64,000 nucleotides of DNA from Tissierella sp. Yu-01 (GTDB taxonomy: Bacteria; Bacillota; Clostridia; Tissierellales; Tissierellaceae): assembly GCF_029537395.1 (NCBI RefSeq), contig NZ_CP120677.1, positions 2,256,566 to 2,320,565 of the forward strand, given 5' to 3'. The position numbers were made by a program, and so were the translations under genes. Below, piece after piece: positions 38,727 to 47,976 of this stretch (position 1 is the stretch's first letter; the number at the start of each line of letters is the position of its first letter). The notes under the pieces were generated by a model that saw nothing but the letters and a program-made list of their open reading frames with translations, searched no databases and had not been told where the DNA came from.

Positions 38727-39908
38727 ATGAAGAAAAGCTTTGTTATTCTAATTCTTATTTCTATTATCCTTACAAATAACATTTCCTTTGGATTCAGTGG
38801 ATATCAGGATAATTTAAAATCATATTTACTTGGAGATTATGAAACTGGACAAATATTAGAAAGCTATAATATTGATACACCAGTTGAAATTGCAAGTACA
38901 AGTAAGCTACTTTCCTATTTTGTAATTATGGATGAAATTAAGAAGGGTAGTATAAGTTTAAACGACAAAATTATAATTGATAAAGAGACAGAAAGTATAA
39001 CAGGTAGTAGCTATGACCTTAAGGCAGGAGAAATATTTACAGTTGAAAAATTGCTAAAGGCAACTATTGTAGTATCTGGTAATGACGCAACCCATGCAAT
39101 TGCAAAGCATATAGCAGGATCTGAAACGGAATTTGTTAACCTTATGAGAATGAAGGCTAAAAGCTTAGGCCTAAAAAATGCTGAAATATATAATTGTTCA
39201 GGTCTACCAATTAATGGTGATGGACTACAGAATAAGATGACTACAAGAGAGTTATATACTTTGACAAGAGAGTTGTTAAATACACATCCAGAGGTGTTAG
39301 AATTATCCAAAATACCCTTTATAAGCGAGCCTGCTAGGGGTTTCTTAGAAATGAATACAAATCCTTTATTAAAAATATTTGATGGAATAGACGGGCTTAA
39401 AACAGGATATACTGGGAAAGCAGGGTATTGCTTCGTAGCTACTCTGAATATAGAGGGTGAGCCTAGAGAATCTGAGAACCTTAAATTTATTGGTATAGTC
39501 ATGGGTTCAAAGACCTATGATGAAAGAACTGAAGCTATTAAAGCACTATTGCAGTATGGAAAAGATAATTATATAAATAAGACTTTTCTTCATAAGGAAT
39601 TGCCTCTGGAATCTTTAGAAATTCCAATGGGGGAACCGTCTGTAATTAAGGTATATCCTGAAGAAGGCTTTTCGAAGCTAATTAATAAGAATGATAAATA
39701 TGATATAAAGGTAGACCTTAACAATGTAGAGCCACCTATTGATGAATTATCTAAATTAGGAAGTGTTACTATTTTAGAAAACAATAATCCGATTTTTACA
39801 ACCAATATCATAAACAGAGATAGAGTAGAAAAGGTAAATATATGGTCAATGGTATTAAAATTTTATGAGTATTTATTCAGGGAAGAGGAGCTATTATTTA
39901 ACCCATAG
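38727..39908 (+). CDS. D-alanyl-D-alanine carboxypeptidase, S11 family (DacF-like)
   Basis: A 393-residue secreted low-molecular-mass penicillin-binding protein with a signal sequence at 1-22. The three active-site motifs are SxxK (STSK at about 51-54), SGN (about 112-114) and KTG (DGLKTGYTGK at about 215). A C-terminal region of the PBP5 type follows. It trims peptidoglycan pentapeptides. Family members such as DacF act in sporulation, but dacB/dacF assignment is not secure. The start has AGGAG. Confidence 0.9.
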   Translation: MKKSFVILILISIILTNNISFGFSGYQDNLKSYLLGDYETGQILESYNIDTPVEIASTSKLLSYFVIMDEIKKGSISLNDKIIIDKETESITGSSYDLKAGEIFTVEKLLKATIVVSGNDATHAIAKHIAGSETEFVNLMRMKAKSLGLKNAEIYNCSGLPINGDGLQNKMTTRELYTLTRELLNTHPEVLELSKIPFISEPARGFLEMNTNPLLKIFDGIDGLKTGYTGKAGYCFVATLNIEGEPRESENLKFIGIVMGSKTYDERTEAIKALLQYGKDNYINKTFLHKELPLESLEIPMGEPSVIKVYPEEGFSKLINKNDKYDIKVDLNNVEPPIDELSKLGSVTILENNNPIFTTNIINRDRVEKVNIWSMVLKFYEYLFREEELLFNP

Positions 39909-39965
39909 AAGCTTAAAAAATTGACAATCAATATAAATTATTGTAAAATAATATAGTGTGAATTT

Positions 39966-40040
39966 GCGCCCGTAGCTCAGTGGATAGAGCAGTGCCCTCC
40001 TAAGGCATGTGCGGAGGTTCGACTCCTCTCGGGTGCGCCA
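39966..40040 (+). tRNA. tRNA-Arg (CCT anticodon)
   Basis: Acceptor GCGCCCG pairs with CGGGTGC. The anticodon loop CTCCTAA gives anticodon CCT (codon AGG). The T-loop region GGTTCGACTCC is present, and the 3' CCA is encoded. Length is 75. Confidence 0.96.
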
Positions 40041-40044
40041 GTAT

Positions 40045-40150
40045 GACCTAACCCAATTAGCGGTTTTTGCTAATCGATGGTAGGTCAACCGCAATAAGCA
40101 CCAAATTTGCACGAACGCAGTGAGTGAACAAATTTGAGTTGCGAAACTGC
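40045..40150. repeat. GACCTAA hairpin repeat and GCGAAACTGC repeat
   Basis: An imperfect hairpin GACCTAACC-CAATTAGC / GCTAATCGATGGTAGGTC (40045-40086) follows the tRNA. A second element then ends in GTTGCGAAACTGC (to 40150) and matches the sequence at the start of the window. A hairpin with the same GACCTAA ends occurs at 54795-54839. Confidence 0.65.
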
Positions 40151-40167
40151 GTGTTTAAGGTGATATT

Positions 40168-40641
40168 ATGGATGAATATTATATGAATGAAGCTATAAAA
40201 GAAGCACGTGTATGCACCTATGAAGTTCCAGTAGGTGCTATTATTGTACATGAAGGTAAGATAATAGGTAGGGGACATAATTTAATAGAAACAACTAATG
40301 ATCCTACTACACATGCAGAGATAAATGCCATTAGACAGGCTAGTGAGTATCTGAATAGCTGGAGACTGCTAAATTGTACTATGTATGTTACATTGGAGCC
40401 ATGTGCCATGTGTGCAGGAGCCATAGTAAATTCAAGGATTGAAAGACTTGTAATTGGTGCAATGGATGATAAGAGAGGATGCTGCGGTTCAATTGAGGAT
40501 TTAGTACGTCATCCTAAGTTTAACCATAGAGTAAACTTGACCATAGGTGTTTTGGAAAAACAAAGTAGGCAGCTTTTGAAAGATTTTTTCCATAAGTTAC
40601 GTAAAGGGTATATATCCAAAGAAGAGGCTATTAAAGATTAA
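40168..40641 (+). CDS. tadA: tRNA adenosine(34) deaminase
   Basis: Converts A34 to inosine in tRNA-Arg(ACG). The 157-residue protein has the zinc deaminase motifs THAEINAI (HAE) and PCAMCAGA (PCxxC), with the RMDDKRGCCGS-type loop and a terminal FFHKLRK. It lies between two tRNA genes, a common place for tadA in Firmicutes. An AAGGTGAT site precedes the ATG. Confidence 0.95.
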   Translation: MDEYYMNEAIKEARVCTYEVPVGAIIVHEGKIIGRGHNLIETTNDPTTHAEINAIRQASEYLNSWRLLNCTMYVTLEPCAMCAGAIVNSRIERLVIGAMDDKRGCCGSIEDLVRHPKFNHRVNLTIGVLEKQSRQLLKDFFHKLRKGYISKEEAIKD

Positions 40642-40648
40642 AAAATAA

Positions 40649-40741
40649 GGAGAGATGTCCGAGCTGGCTTATGGTGGCGGTCTCGAAAACCGTTGTACGG
40701 GTCATACTGTACCGTGGGTTCAAATCCCACTCTCTCCGCCA
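40649..40741 (+). tRNA. tRNA-Ser (CGA anticodon)
   Basis: GGAGAGA acceptor pairs with TCTCTCC. The anticodon loop CTCGAAA gives CGA (codon UCG). A long variable arm (TGTACGGGTCATACTGTAC) is typical of serine tRNA, and the 3' CCA is encoded. Length is 93. Confidence 0.95.
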
Positions 40742-40822
40742 AAATGAAAAACAAATTACTTACATCCGAAAATAACAAGAAACAATTCTGAGATAGTAAA
40801 TAATAAACATGGAGGAATTATT

Positions 40823-41746
40823 ATGAATAAGAAAAAACGGATAGTAATTGCTTTAGGTGGTAATGCTCTTGGAAATGACTTAGAAGAACAAAAAATTGCA
40901 GTTAAATCAACTGCATCGGCTGTCGTGGATTTAATAGAAGAGGGTTGTGAAGTAGTAATAGCTCACGGAAATGGACCTCAAGTAGGCATGATACATAATT
41001 CTATGTCTAATGCAGAAAATATCCCACTATATGTTAGTGGAGCTATGAGTCAGACCTATATTGGATTTGATTTGGAAAATGCATTGAGGGAAGAGTTGTT
41101 GAAAAGGAAAATTGGAAATATGCCAGTAGCCACAATAATGACTCAAATTGTAGTTGACAAAGATGATAAATCATTTGAAAATCCAACAAAGCCTATAGGA
41201 AGGTTTATGTCCTTAGAAGAAGCAAAGGAAGTCGAAGACAGGCTTGGATATGATATTGTAGAGGATTCTGGAAGAGGGTATAGAAGGGTAGTTCCATCAC
41301 CATCTCCAAGAAGAATAGTAGAAATTGATTCGATAAGAACGTTGGTAGAAAGCGGACAATTGGTAATTTCCTGTGGTGGAGGAGGAATACCAGTCATAGA
41401 AGAAGAAAATAGTTTGAAGGGAATAGATGCAGTAATAGATAAGGACTTTGCCAGCTGCTTGTTAGCAAAAGAGTTGGAGGCAGACTTTTTAATAATCCTA
41501 ACAGCAGTAGAGAAAGTGGCAATAAATTTTGGTAAGGAAAATGAAAAGTGGTTATCTGATTTAAGTATAGATGAAGCTAAAAAGTATATAGAAGAAGGCC
41601 ATTTTGCGCCAGGCTCCATGTTGCCAAAGATAGTAGCTGCAATAGACTTTGCAGGCTCTAAAGAGGGTAGAGCTGCACTAATTACACAACTAGAGAAAGC
41701 TAAAAAGGGGATTAAAGGGGATACAGGAACTAGAATTCATATGTAG
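40823..41746 (+). CDS. arcC: carbamate kinase
   Basis: Forms ATP from carbamoyl phosphate and ADP, the last step of arginine or purine fermentations. At 307 residues it shows the family segments ALGGNALG, HGNGPQVG, CGGGGIPVI and ASCLLAKELEAD. GGAGG precedes the ATG. No arcA or arcB lies beside it, so the carbamoyl phosphate source is elsewhere. Confidence 0.95.
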   Translation: MNKKKRIVIALGGNALGNDLEEQKIAVKSTASAVVDLIEEGCEVVIAHGNGPQVGMIHNSMSNAENIPLYVSGAMSQTYIGFDLENALREELLKRKIGNMPVATIMTQIVVDKDDKSFENPTKPIGRFMSLEEAKEVEDRLGYDIVEDSGRGYRRVVPSPSPRRIVEIDSIRTLVESGQLVISCGGGGIPVIEEENSLKGIDAVIDKDFASCLLAKELEADFLIILTAVEKVAINFGKENEKWLSDLSIDEAKKYIEEGHFAPGSMLPKIVAAIDFAGSKEGRAALITQLEKAKKGIKGDTGTRIHM

Positions 41747-41759
41747 ACTTTTTAAAAAT

Positions 41760-41804
41760 AAAAAAGGAGTGTTCTTCAATTTATTTGAGAAGACTCCTTT
41801 TCAT
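41760..41804. terminator. terminator between arcC and pncB
   Basis: Arms AAAAGGAGTGTTCTTCAA / TTGAGAAGACTCCTTTT with a short loop. The run of A before and T after allow use from either side. Confidence 0.8.
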
Positions 41805-41824
41805 ATTCTTAGCTCTTAACTATT

Positions 41825-43279
41825 TTACTGATGCTCCTTTAATAATCTATCTCTTATACTCCATAGGTCATAGGATAAGTCAACAGCATATTCATGCGGC
41901 TTTTCAAATCTTCTTACTTCATCCCACAATAATTCTATTTGTTCAGCACAATATTGTCTAATCTGATGAACATCAGGACATTGGTAAATACTTGCGCCAT
42001 TATCAAATATCTTAACTAAGAGTTTTTTTGTATAGAAATTTTTAACGGTCTTTCTCTTCCAAGTATAAAGTGGGTGGAAGATTTCATAAGGTTTATTATC
42101 ATCTATTACTTCATCATGTAATGTAACCACATCTGCAATTGCTATATTTGTATCTCTATCGAATAAACGATAAATCTGTTTAAAGCCAGGAGTAGTTATC
42201 TTTCCTACATTTTCACTTACTTTAATTTTAGGTAATATTTTACTGTCTTCTTCTATAGCAGTTAATTTATATACACCACCAAAAACAGGTTCTGATCTTG
42301 CTGTTATAAGTCTTTCTCCAACTCCAAATGAATCTACTTTTGCTCCTTGATTTAATAAATCCCTAATAATATATTCATCAAGACTACTGGATACTAATAT
42401 CTTACAATCAGGGAAACCAGCTTCATCTAACATCTTTCGAGATTCTTTAGATAGATAAGCTAAGTCACCACTATCAATTCTAATACCTTTTGGTCTGAAA
42501 CCAGCAGGCACTACAACCTCATTAAAGCACTTAATAGCATTTGGAATTCCTTCTTTAAGAACATTATATGTATCAACTAACAGTGTACAGTTATCGGGAT
42601 AAACTCTTGCATATGCTTTAAAAGCTTCCAACTCATTATCAAACATCTGTACCCAGCTGTGTGCCATAGTACCAAGGGCAGGAACATCAAAGTCTCTATC
42701 TACTATTGTATTAGCAGTTCCAACACACCCAGCAATATACGCCGCTCTAGCTCCTAGGATAGCAGCCTCATAACCTTGTGCTCTTCGTGATCCGAATTCC
42801 ATAACAGCTCTACCTTGAGATGCTCTAACAATTCGATTTGATTTTGTCGCAATTAGGGATTGATGATTAATTGTTAATAATATCATAGTTTCAACTAATT
42901 GTGCTTGTACCACAGGGCCTCTAACTATTACCAATGGTTCCTGAGGGAAAATTGGAGTTCCTTCTGGAATTGCCCATACATCACAGGAAAATTGAAAGTT
43001 CTTTAGATAATCAATAAATTTTTCGTTAAATATCTTTTTACTTTTAAAATAAGCAATATCTTCGTCATCGAAACTTAGATTTTTTAAGTACTCGATTAAT
43101 TGTTCTACGCCAGCCATTATAGCAAATCCACCATTATCTGGTATAGCTCTAAAGTACATATCAAAATATGCAATCTTATCACCCATTCCATTCTCAAGGT
43201 AACCGTTTGCCATGGTAAACTCATAATAGTCTGCAAGCATGGTAAGATTACGTCTATCTTTCCAATCTAGTTTGTTCAT
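41825..43279 (-). CDS. pncB: nicotinate phosphoribosyltransferase
   Basis: Makes nicotinate mononucleotide from nicotinate and PRPP for NAD salvage. The 484-residue protein shows NLTMLADYYEFTMANGY at the N-terminus, EFGSRRAQGYEAAILGARAAY with the catalytic region, and DSGDLAYLSK. It stands alone on the minus strand. The NiaR repressor encoded at 9928 probably regulates it. A hairpin plus T-run at 43370-43406 lies upstream in its leader. Confidence 0.95.
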   Translation of the reverse strand: MNKLDWKDRRNLTMLADYYEFTMANGYLENGMGDKIAYFDMYFRAIPDNGGFAIMAGVEQLIEYLKNLSFDDEDIAYFKSKKIFNEKFIDYLKNFQFSCDVWAIPEGTPIFPQEPLVIVRGPVVQAQLVETMILLTINHQSLIATKSNRIVRASQGRAVMEFGSRRAQGYEAAILGARAAYIAGCVGTANTIVDRDFDVPALGTMAHSWVQMFDNELEAFKAYARVYPDNCTLLVDTYNVLKEGIPNAIKCFNEVVVPAGFRPKGIRIDSGDLAYLSKESRKMLDEAGFPDCKILVSSSLDEYIIRDLLNQGAKVDSFGVGERLITARSEPVFGGVYKLTAIEEDSKILPKIKVSENVGKITTPGFKQIYRLFDRDTNIAIADVVTLHDEVIDDNKPYEIFHPLYTWKRKTVKNFYTKKLLVKIFDNGASIYQCPDVHQIRQYCAEQIELLWDEVRRFEKPHEYAVDLSYDLWSIRDRLLKEHQ

Positions 43280-43369
43280 TCCATTACTCCTTTGTTTTTA
43301 AATATGTAACTATATATTAAAATAATTATATACTTATTATAATAATAATACAACATACCAAAAAATATT

Positions 43370-43406
43370 GAAGGGCAATCCTCTAATCACTAGAAAATTA
43401 CCCTTC
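43370..43406 (-). terminator. hairpin with T-run upstream of pncB
   Basis: Arms GAAGGGTAAT / ATTGCCCTTC (minus strand), followed by ATATTTTTT. It lies about 90 bases before pncB. It could be a leader terminator or a terminator left from a lost gene. Confidence 0.6.
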
Positions 43407-43827
43407 ATTTAAAATAAAATTGTATACAGCTACCCCAACAAGAACTTTTTGGCTCAATCACCTTTTCCAATAATGCACTACACTCCTTTACTAAATTACA
43501 ATGAATATTATCTACCCTTGTAATCTAATGGGATATTCAATTTTAAAACTCAAATGCGATATTATCTAATTCTTACTGCATGCAACTTTTACTTCTTCTT
43601 TGACTTTTATTACTTTACCTACTTTAAATTGTAGCTTTTTCAGATTGTAATTACATTACTTAAATCAACTTTGTTTACTAAAATACTTACTTTAATTAAA
43701 TTTTAGTTGGAAAGTAGCTGTAACAATTTTATTTATTAGCTACAATAGCAATTTAATAAAGTGATTCATTAGCTTACTATTGTATTCATATTATACCCAA
43801 AAAATGAACATTAAACATAAAAGTATA
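43407..43827. other. long gap with no gene
   Basis: About 420 AT-rich bases with no ORF of meaning, no tRNA and no clear repeat. Some short CTTTAC-like stretches are scattered through it. I see nothing further to support a feature. Confidence 0.5.
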
Positions 43828-43860
43828 AAAAAGTGCTAAAAATTTTAGCACTTTTTTATA
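43828..43860. terminator. terminator of the feo operon
   Basis: Arms AAAAGTGCTAAAA / TTTTAGCACTTTT with A- and T-runs on both sides, just past the feoC-like stop. Confidence 0.85.
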
Positions 43861-43873
43861 AGCTTTTCTTATA

Positions 43874-44131
43874 TTAGTTTTTTAGTATTCTTTCTCCCTT
43901 GGATGTTATACTTAAAGTCTTGATTGGATTGATATTACAGTTTGAGACCGCGCATCCGCTACATTTGCTTTCACAGGTAGGGGATCCCATTTCTTCCTTA
44001 ATATAACCCATTCTTACTAATTGAGAAGTAAGTTCTTCCACCATACTTTCAGATATATTTAAATTCTTTCCTATTAATACCTTAGAATAAACCTTAGAAT
44101 TCTTTATTTCCTTTAGTACATCTTTTATCAT
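43874..44131 (-). CDS. FeoC-like winged-helix protein
   Basis: An 85-residue protein with a winged helix (LNISESMVEELTSQLVRMGYIK) and a cysteine set CESKCSGCAVSNC that could hold an Fe-S cluster, as in FeoC proteins. FeoC modulates FeoB level or transcription. It is the last gene of the feoA-feoB operon, starting 10 bases after feoB. Confidence 0.82.
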   Translation of the reverse strand: MIKDVLKEIKNSKVYSKVLIGKNLNISESMVEELTSQLVRMGYIKEEMGSPTCESKCSGCAVSNCNINPIKTLSITSKGERILKN

Positions 44132-44141
44132 TTACTCACTC

Positions 44142-46130
44142 CTAAAAACCTAATAAACTTCCAATTTGATATACTAGTACTGACATTATCCATCCAATTA
44201 TAAATGGATATATTGCCATAAAGGCAGCCCACTTAAAGGATTTAGTCTCTTGTTTTACAGTAGCTATAGTAGCTGCACAAGGAGTATATAATAATGTCAT
44301 AACCATGAATGATAAAGCTGTAAGTGGTGTAAATACACTTTGAATAGCAGATACAAGTTCAGTACCTTCACTAACCCCTGCATAAACCATTCCAAGGACA
44401 GCAACAACAGCTTCCTTAGCTGCAATTCCTGCAAACATACTAACTGATGCTTGCCATGTACCATAACCTGCTGGTGCAAATATAGGAGCTATTATAGTAC
44501 CTATTCTACCAAGTAAACTTTCTTGACTATATGGTTCAACACCTAATGGGAATATAGATAATACCCAAAGCAATGTTACAACTGCAAATATTACAGTTCC
44601 AGCTCTTTTTAGAAATTCCCATACCTTATCCCACATATCTCTTCCAACACTTCTCATGGATGGCAATCTATATGGTGGTAGTTCCATAATAAAGTGAGAG
44701 GATTCTCCCTTAAACAATGTTTTGCTAAAAATTTTGCCCATTATTAATGCCACAATGATACCTAAGGCATAAAGAGCAAACAACATTAATCCACCATTAT
44801 TTTCAAAGAATGCTGCTATAAATACTAAATATATTGGTATTCTTGCACCACATGACATAAAAGGATTTATAAGCAGTGCGATCATTCTATCCTTTTTATT
44901 ATCCAATGTACGTGTTGCCATAATTCCTGGCACGTTGCAGCCAAAGCCAACGATCATAGAGATAAAGGTCTTACCATGAAGTCCTAAGGCTCTCATCAAG
45001 CTATCCATTACATAAGCTGCTCTAGCCATATAGCCAGTATCTTCTAATATTCCTAAGAAAAAATATAAAGTCATAATAAGTGGAACGAATACTACTACAG
45101 CTCCAACTCCTCCTATGACACCATCAATGATGAAAGAAATCAACCATTCTGGGGCATTTACATTAACTAATAAGTTAGAAACTATATTTCCTAATGATTC
45201 CATCCATCCTTCAACATATCCGCCAAGTAAATCTTGTCCAATTACAAAAGTTAATTGAAAAACAACATACATTATAAGTCCAAATATTGGTATACCTAAA
45301 AATTTATCTGTAACAACTCTATCTATTTTATCGGTAATTGTAACTACTGATTCATCAGGCTTTCTTACGCTTTTATTTACAATGCTGTTTATAAAATCAT
45401 ATCTTCTGTCTACAATTTCAAGCTCGTAATCAATTGCCTTATCACCTAGTGAAATTAATCTTTCTTTAATATTAGGCTTATCTTCTATATGCCTTAGAAT
45501 ATCTTCATCACCTTCTAGAGCCTTTATGGCAATCCAATTACTTGGATATTCTAATGTAGATCCTTCTAATAAACCCTTTAACCAATCTATCTCTTTATCA
45601 ATATCTTCACCGTAGCTTATTTTATTAACTTTTGAATAATCTTCACCTATTGTTGCTATGGCTTTTTCAACTAATTCGCTAATACCTTTTCTTTTAGCAG
45701 CAACTGTTGCAACAACAGGAACACCTAAATGCTTGGATAAGTTATCTAAGTTAATTTCAATCTTCTTCATCTTAGCTTCATCCATCATATTTAGTGCTAT
45801 AACAACTTTTGCACCCATTTCTAATAATTGCGTTGTTAAATATAAGTTTCTTTCAATATTAGTAGCATCAACTACATTTATTACAACATCTGGATTTCCT
45901 TTAACTATAAAATCCCTTGCAACCATTTCATCCTCGGAAAAAGCTCCAAGGCTATATGTGCCAGGTAGGTCAACTACATTATATATTGAACCATTAAACT
46001 TTAATTTTCCTTCTTTTTTATCCACCGTAACCCCTGGCCAGTTTCCAACATGTTGATTAGCTCCTGTTAAAACATTAAAAAGAGTTGTTTTACCACAGTT
46101 AGGGTTTCCAACTAAAGCAATTGTGTTCAT
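44142..46130 (-). CDS. feoB: ferrous iron transport protein B
   Basis: The 662-residue Fe(II) permease has the N-terminal GTPase (G1 GNPNCGKTT, G3 DLPGTYSL, G4 NMMDEAK), a helical regulatory region, and a C-terminal membrane domain with Gate motifs (FGCNVPGIMATRT and ITASVSMFAG-like repeats). It is the middle gene of the feo operon with its own Fur-like palindrome just upstream. Confidence 0.97.
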   Translation of the reverse strand: MNTIALVGNPNCGKTTLFNVLTGANQHVGNWPGVTVDKKEGKLKFNGSIYNVVDLPGTYSLGAFSEDEMVARDFIVKGNPDVVINVVDATNIERNLYLTTQLLEMGAKVVIALNMMDEAKMKKIEINLDNLSKHLGVPVVATVAAKRKGISELVEKAIATIGEDYSKVNKISYGEDIDKEIDWLKGLLEGSTLEYPSNWIAIKALEGDEDILRHIEDKPNIKERLISLGDKAIDYELEIVDRRYDFINSIVNKSVRKPDESVVTITDKIDRVVTDKFLGIPIFGLIMYVVFQLTFVIGQDLLGGYVEGWMESLGNIVSNLLVNVNAPEWLISFIIDGVIGGVGAVVVFVPLIMTLYFFLGILEDTGYMARAAYVMDSLMRALGLHGKTFISMIVGFGCNVPGIMATRTLDNKKDRMIALLINPFMSCGARIPIYLVFIAAFFENNGGLMLFALYALGIIVALIMGKIFSKTLFKGESSHFIMELPPYRLPSMRSVGRDMWDKVWEFLKRAGTVIFAVVTLLWVLSIFPLGVEPYSQESLLGRIGTIIAPIFAPAGYGTWQASVSMFAGIAAKEAVVAVLGMVYAGVSEGTELVSAIQSVFTPLTALSFMVMTLLYTPCAATIATVKQETKSFKWAAFMAIYPFIIGWIMSVLVYQIGSLLGF

Positions 46131-46149
46131 CTATACACTTCCTTTCTAA

Positions 46150-46168
46150 ATTGATACTAATTATCAAT
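46150..46168 (-). promoter_or_regulatory. Fur-like box before feoB
   Basis: Palindrome ATTGATA-ATTAG-TATCAAT (read on minus) lies in the feoA-feoB gap. It is a possible second Fur site permitting internal control of feoB. Confidence 0.6.
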
Positions 46169-46188
46169 GAACACCAAAAAATAAAAAA

Positions 46189-46413
46189 TTATTTTTGTAT
46201 AAAAATTTTGCTTGCTAAGCCTCTACCAAGAGCTAGTTTATTTCCAGATAGATTCAGAATCACAGGTCCAATGTCGTTTTTGACGACTTTGAATTTTGCT
46301 CCTCTATTTAAACCTAATTCAAAAAGTCTTTTATTTACGTTTCTTCCGCCAGATATTTGCTTAATTCTACCTTCTTCATTAGGTAATAAATCCAATAAAG
46401 TCATTTTTTCCAT
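46189..46413 (-). CDS. feoA: ferrous iron transport protein A
   Basis: A 74-residue SH3-like protein with ISGGRNVNKRLFELGLNRGAKF and LALGRGLASKI, as in FeoA. It assists FeoB. I chose the ATG at 46413 because a GAAAGGGAT ribosome site lies before it; the in-frame ATG at 46419 is adjacent to that site. The Fur box lies about 25-40 bases upstream. Confidence 0.92.
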   Translation of the reverse strand: MEKMTLLDLLPNEEGRIKQISGGRNVNKRLFELGLNRGAKFKVVKNDIGPVILNLSGNKLALGRGLASKIFIQK

Positions 46414-46438
46414 GAACATCCCTTTCTTTCCGACTAGA

Positions 46439-46453
46439 TGATAATTGTTATCA
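46439..46453 (-). promoter_or_regulatory. Fur-like box before feoA
   Basis: TGATAACAATTATCA is a near-symmetric palindrome in the feoA promoter region and matches the GATAAT-type Fur consensus in half-sites. Iron-replete repression of feo is the expected outcome. A second similar box lies before feoB. Confidence 0.72.
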
Positions 46454-46578
46454 ATATAACAATAATACTTTTTGAACTAAAATGCAATAGTTTTTTCATA
46501 TATACATAGTTTTTTCTATAGAAGGTAATAAATATATTTAAGTAATAGTACCGTAAAGTTAAATTATGGGATAGGATA

Positions 46579-46632
46579 TTGATTTTTTTAATACATAGAT
46601 TTATAATAAAATAAAGGTCAAAGAAGGTCAAT
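46579..46632 (+). promoter_or_regulatory. promoter with CtsR operator
   Basis: -35 TTGATT (46579-46584), 17-base spacer, -10 TATAAT (46602-46607), then the tandem heptad GGTCAAA-GAA-GGTCAAT (46616-46632). This is the CtsR consensus geometry (two GGTCAAA-like repeats three bases apart) and sits over the start of transcription. Heat and protein-misfolding would release CtsR. Confidence 0.88.
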
Positions 46633-46664
46633 ATTAGTATTACCTTTGAAATGGAGATGATTTA

Positions 46665-47585
46665 GTGGAATACAAAGATTATTATAAAATATTAGGTGTT
46701 GATAAAAACACTTCAGAAAATGAGATAAAAAGAGCATATAGAAAGCTAGCTAAGAAATACCATCCCGATTTAAACCCAAATGATAGTAACGCTCAAGAGA
46801 AATTTAAAGAAATAAATGAAGCCTACGAGGTATTAGGTGACCCTGAAAAAAAGAAAAAGTATGATACCTTCGGAAGTGGATATGACTTTGCAGGTGGACA
46901 GCATTTTGACCCTTCTCAATTTGGATATACTTATACTTCAACAGGTGGGGCTGGAGATTTTAGTGATTTCTTTAATATGTTTTTTGGTGGTATGGGAAAT
47001 GGTAGCAAAAGTAGTCGAGGATTTAATTTTGGTGACATATTTGGTGGAAGACAAAGAACATCACCTTCAAGACAAAGTTTTGAGTCGGAACTTGACATAA
47101 CTTTAGAAGAGGGATTTAACGGTACTACAAAAGAAGTAAACCTGAATTATAATGGGGAAATAAAAAGAATGTCAGTTAAAGTTCCTAAAGGAATATTTCC
47201 CGGGAAAAAATTAAAGGTTAAAGGAGAAAAATGGGGAATTAATGGTGATATTATATTCAAGATAAATCTAATCGAAAATGTGAAATACAAATTAGATGGT
47301 CTTGATATTATCTATAAAGTAGATACTTTACCGTGGGAGGCTGCTTTAGGTACAAAAGCTATAATAGAAACATTATCTGGGAAGATAAAGGTTAATATAC
47401 CTAAGGGGATAGTTGGTGGTAAGAAAATAAGGGTACCTAAAAAGGGCTATGTGGACACCAAAGGAAATACTGGAGATTTATATTTAGAAATAAATATAGT
47501 CAATCCTCCGGAGTTATCTGAAGAGGAAGTAAAGTTATATGAAAGATTAAGTGAAATATCTACTTATAATCCTAGAGAGAGTTAG
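46665..47585 (+). CDS. DnaJ-like (CbpA-type) co-chaperone without zinc finger
   Basis: A 306-residue J-protein with J domain (HPD in YHPDLNPND, about 32-40), a glycine/phenylalanine-rich linker, and two C-terminal peptide-binding beta domains. The four Cys-x2-Cys zinc repeats of classical DnaJ are absent, as in CbpA. GTG start after GGAGATG. It lies 0.4 kb before clpB with a CtsR operator upstream, which indicates a heat-shock pair. Confidence 0.9.
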   Translation: MEYKDYYKILGVDKNTSENEIKRAYRKLAKKYHPDLNPNDSNAQEKFKEINEAYEVLGDPEKKKKYDTFGSGYDFAGGQHFDPSQFGYTYTSTGGAGDFSDFFNMFFGGMGNGSKSSRGFNFGDIFGGRQRTSPSRQSFESELDITLEEGFNGTTKEVNLNYNGEIKRMSVKVPKGIFPGKKLKVKGEKWGINGDIIFKINLIENVKYKLDGLDIIYKVDTLPWEAALGTKAIIETLSGKIKVNIPKGIVGGKKIRVPKKGYVDTKGNTGDLYLEINIVNPPELSEEEVKLYERLSEISTYNPRES

Positions 47586-47976
47586 TAATAGTTTATGATA
47601 ATAGTAGTAGTATTTTGTATCTAGTTCCAGAAATATAAACTTTAAATCCGTATTCTAAATCAACTTTTGACTACACTTGACGTAACAATAATCCAGGGGC
47701 CATGCAATTGCCGAAATCTTTGATTTCGTGCAATTGTAAGCCATCGGATAAAAGTCTATTTCATAAAATGAAGGACCTTGATAATTTACCAGTAAGCCTA
47801 TCTATGGGGACGTATCAAGGTACTAACATTTTATTTCAATATCCTTTCAAGTGGAGTTACCAAAAGTTGCTTAATGAATACTCCTTTAAAGATCTACATT
47901 TCTTCATAGTGACTAACAGTTTGGTATTCTATAATCTAAGGTTCATAATTGTGAATAAAAGAAAGGTGTGATATAT
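47586..47976. other. gap between DnaJ-like gene and clpB
   Basis: 391 bases containing the hairpin at 47704-47736 and no recognised gene. A TTGACTACACTTGACG stretch near 47670-47685 could be part of a promoter, but no matching -10 is convincing. A nominal 89-residue frame runs through the hairpin and shows no family signature. Confidence 0.4.
47704..47736. repeat. hairpin repeat before clpB
   Basis: GCAATTGCCGAAATC / GATTTCGTGCAATTG arms around TTT, with one inserted base. It is a stand-alone imperfect palindrome without a T-run. Confidence 0.55.

Noticed and set aside
39894-40278. minus-strand frames over tRNA-Arg and tadA
   Set aside because: Antisense to real RNA and protein genes, with no ribosome site.
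47702-47971. 89-residue frame ahead of clpB
   Set aside because: It starts inside an imperfect hairpin, has no ribosome site and no family signature, and runs into the clpB start region.
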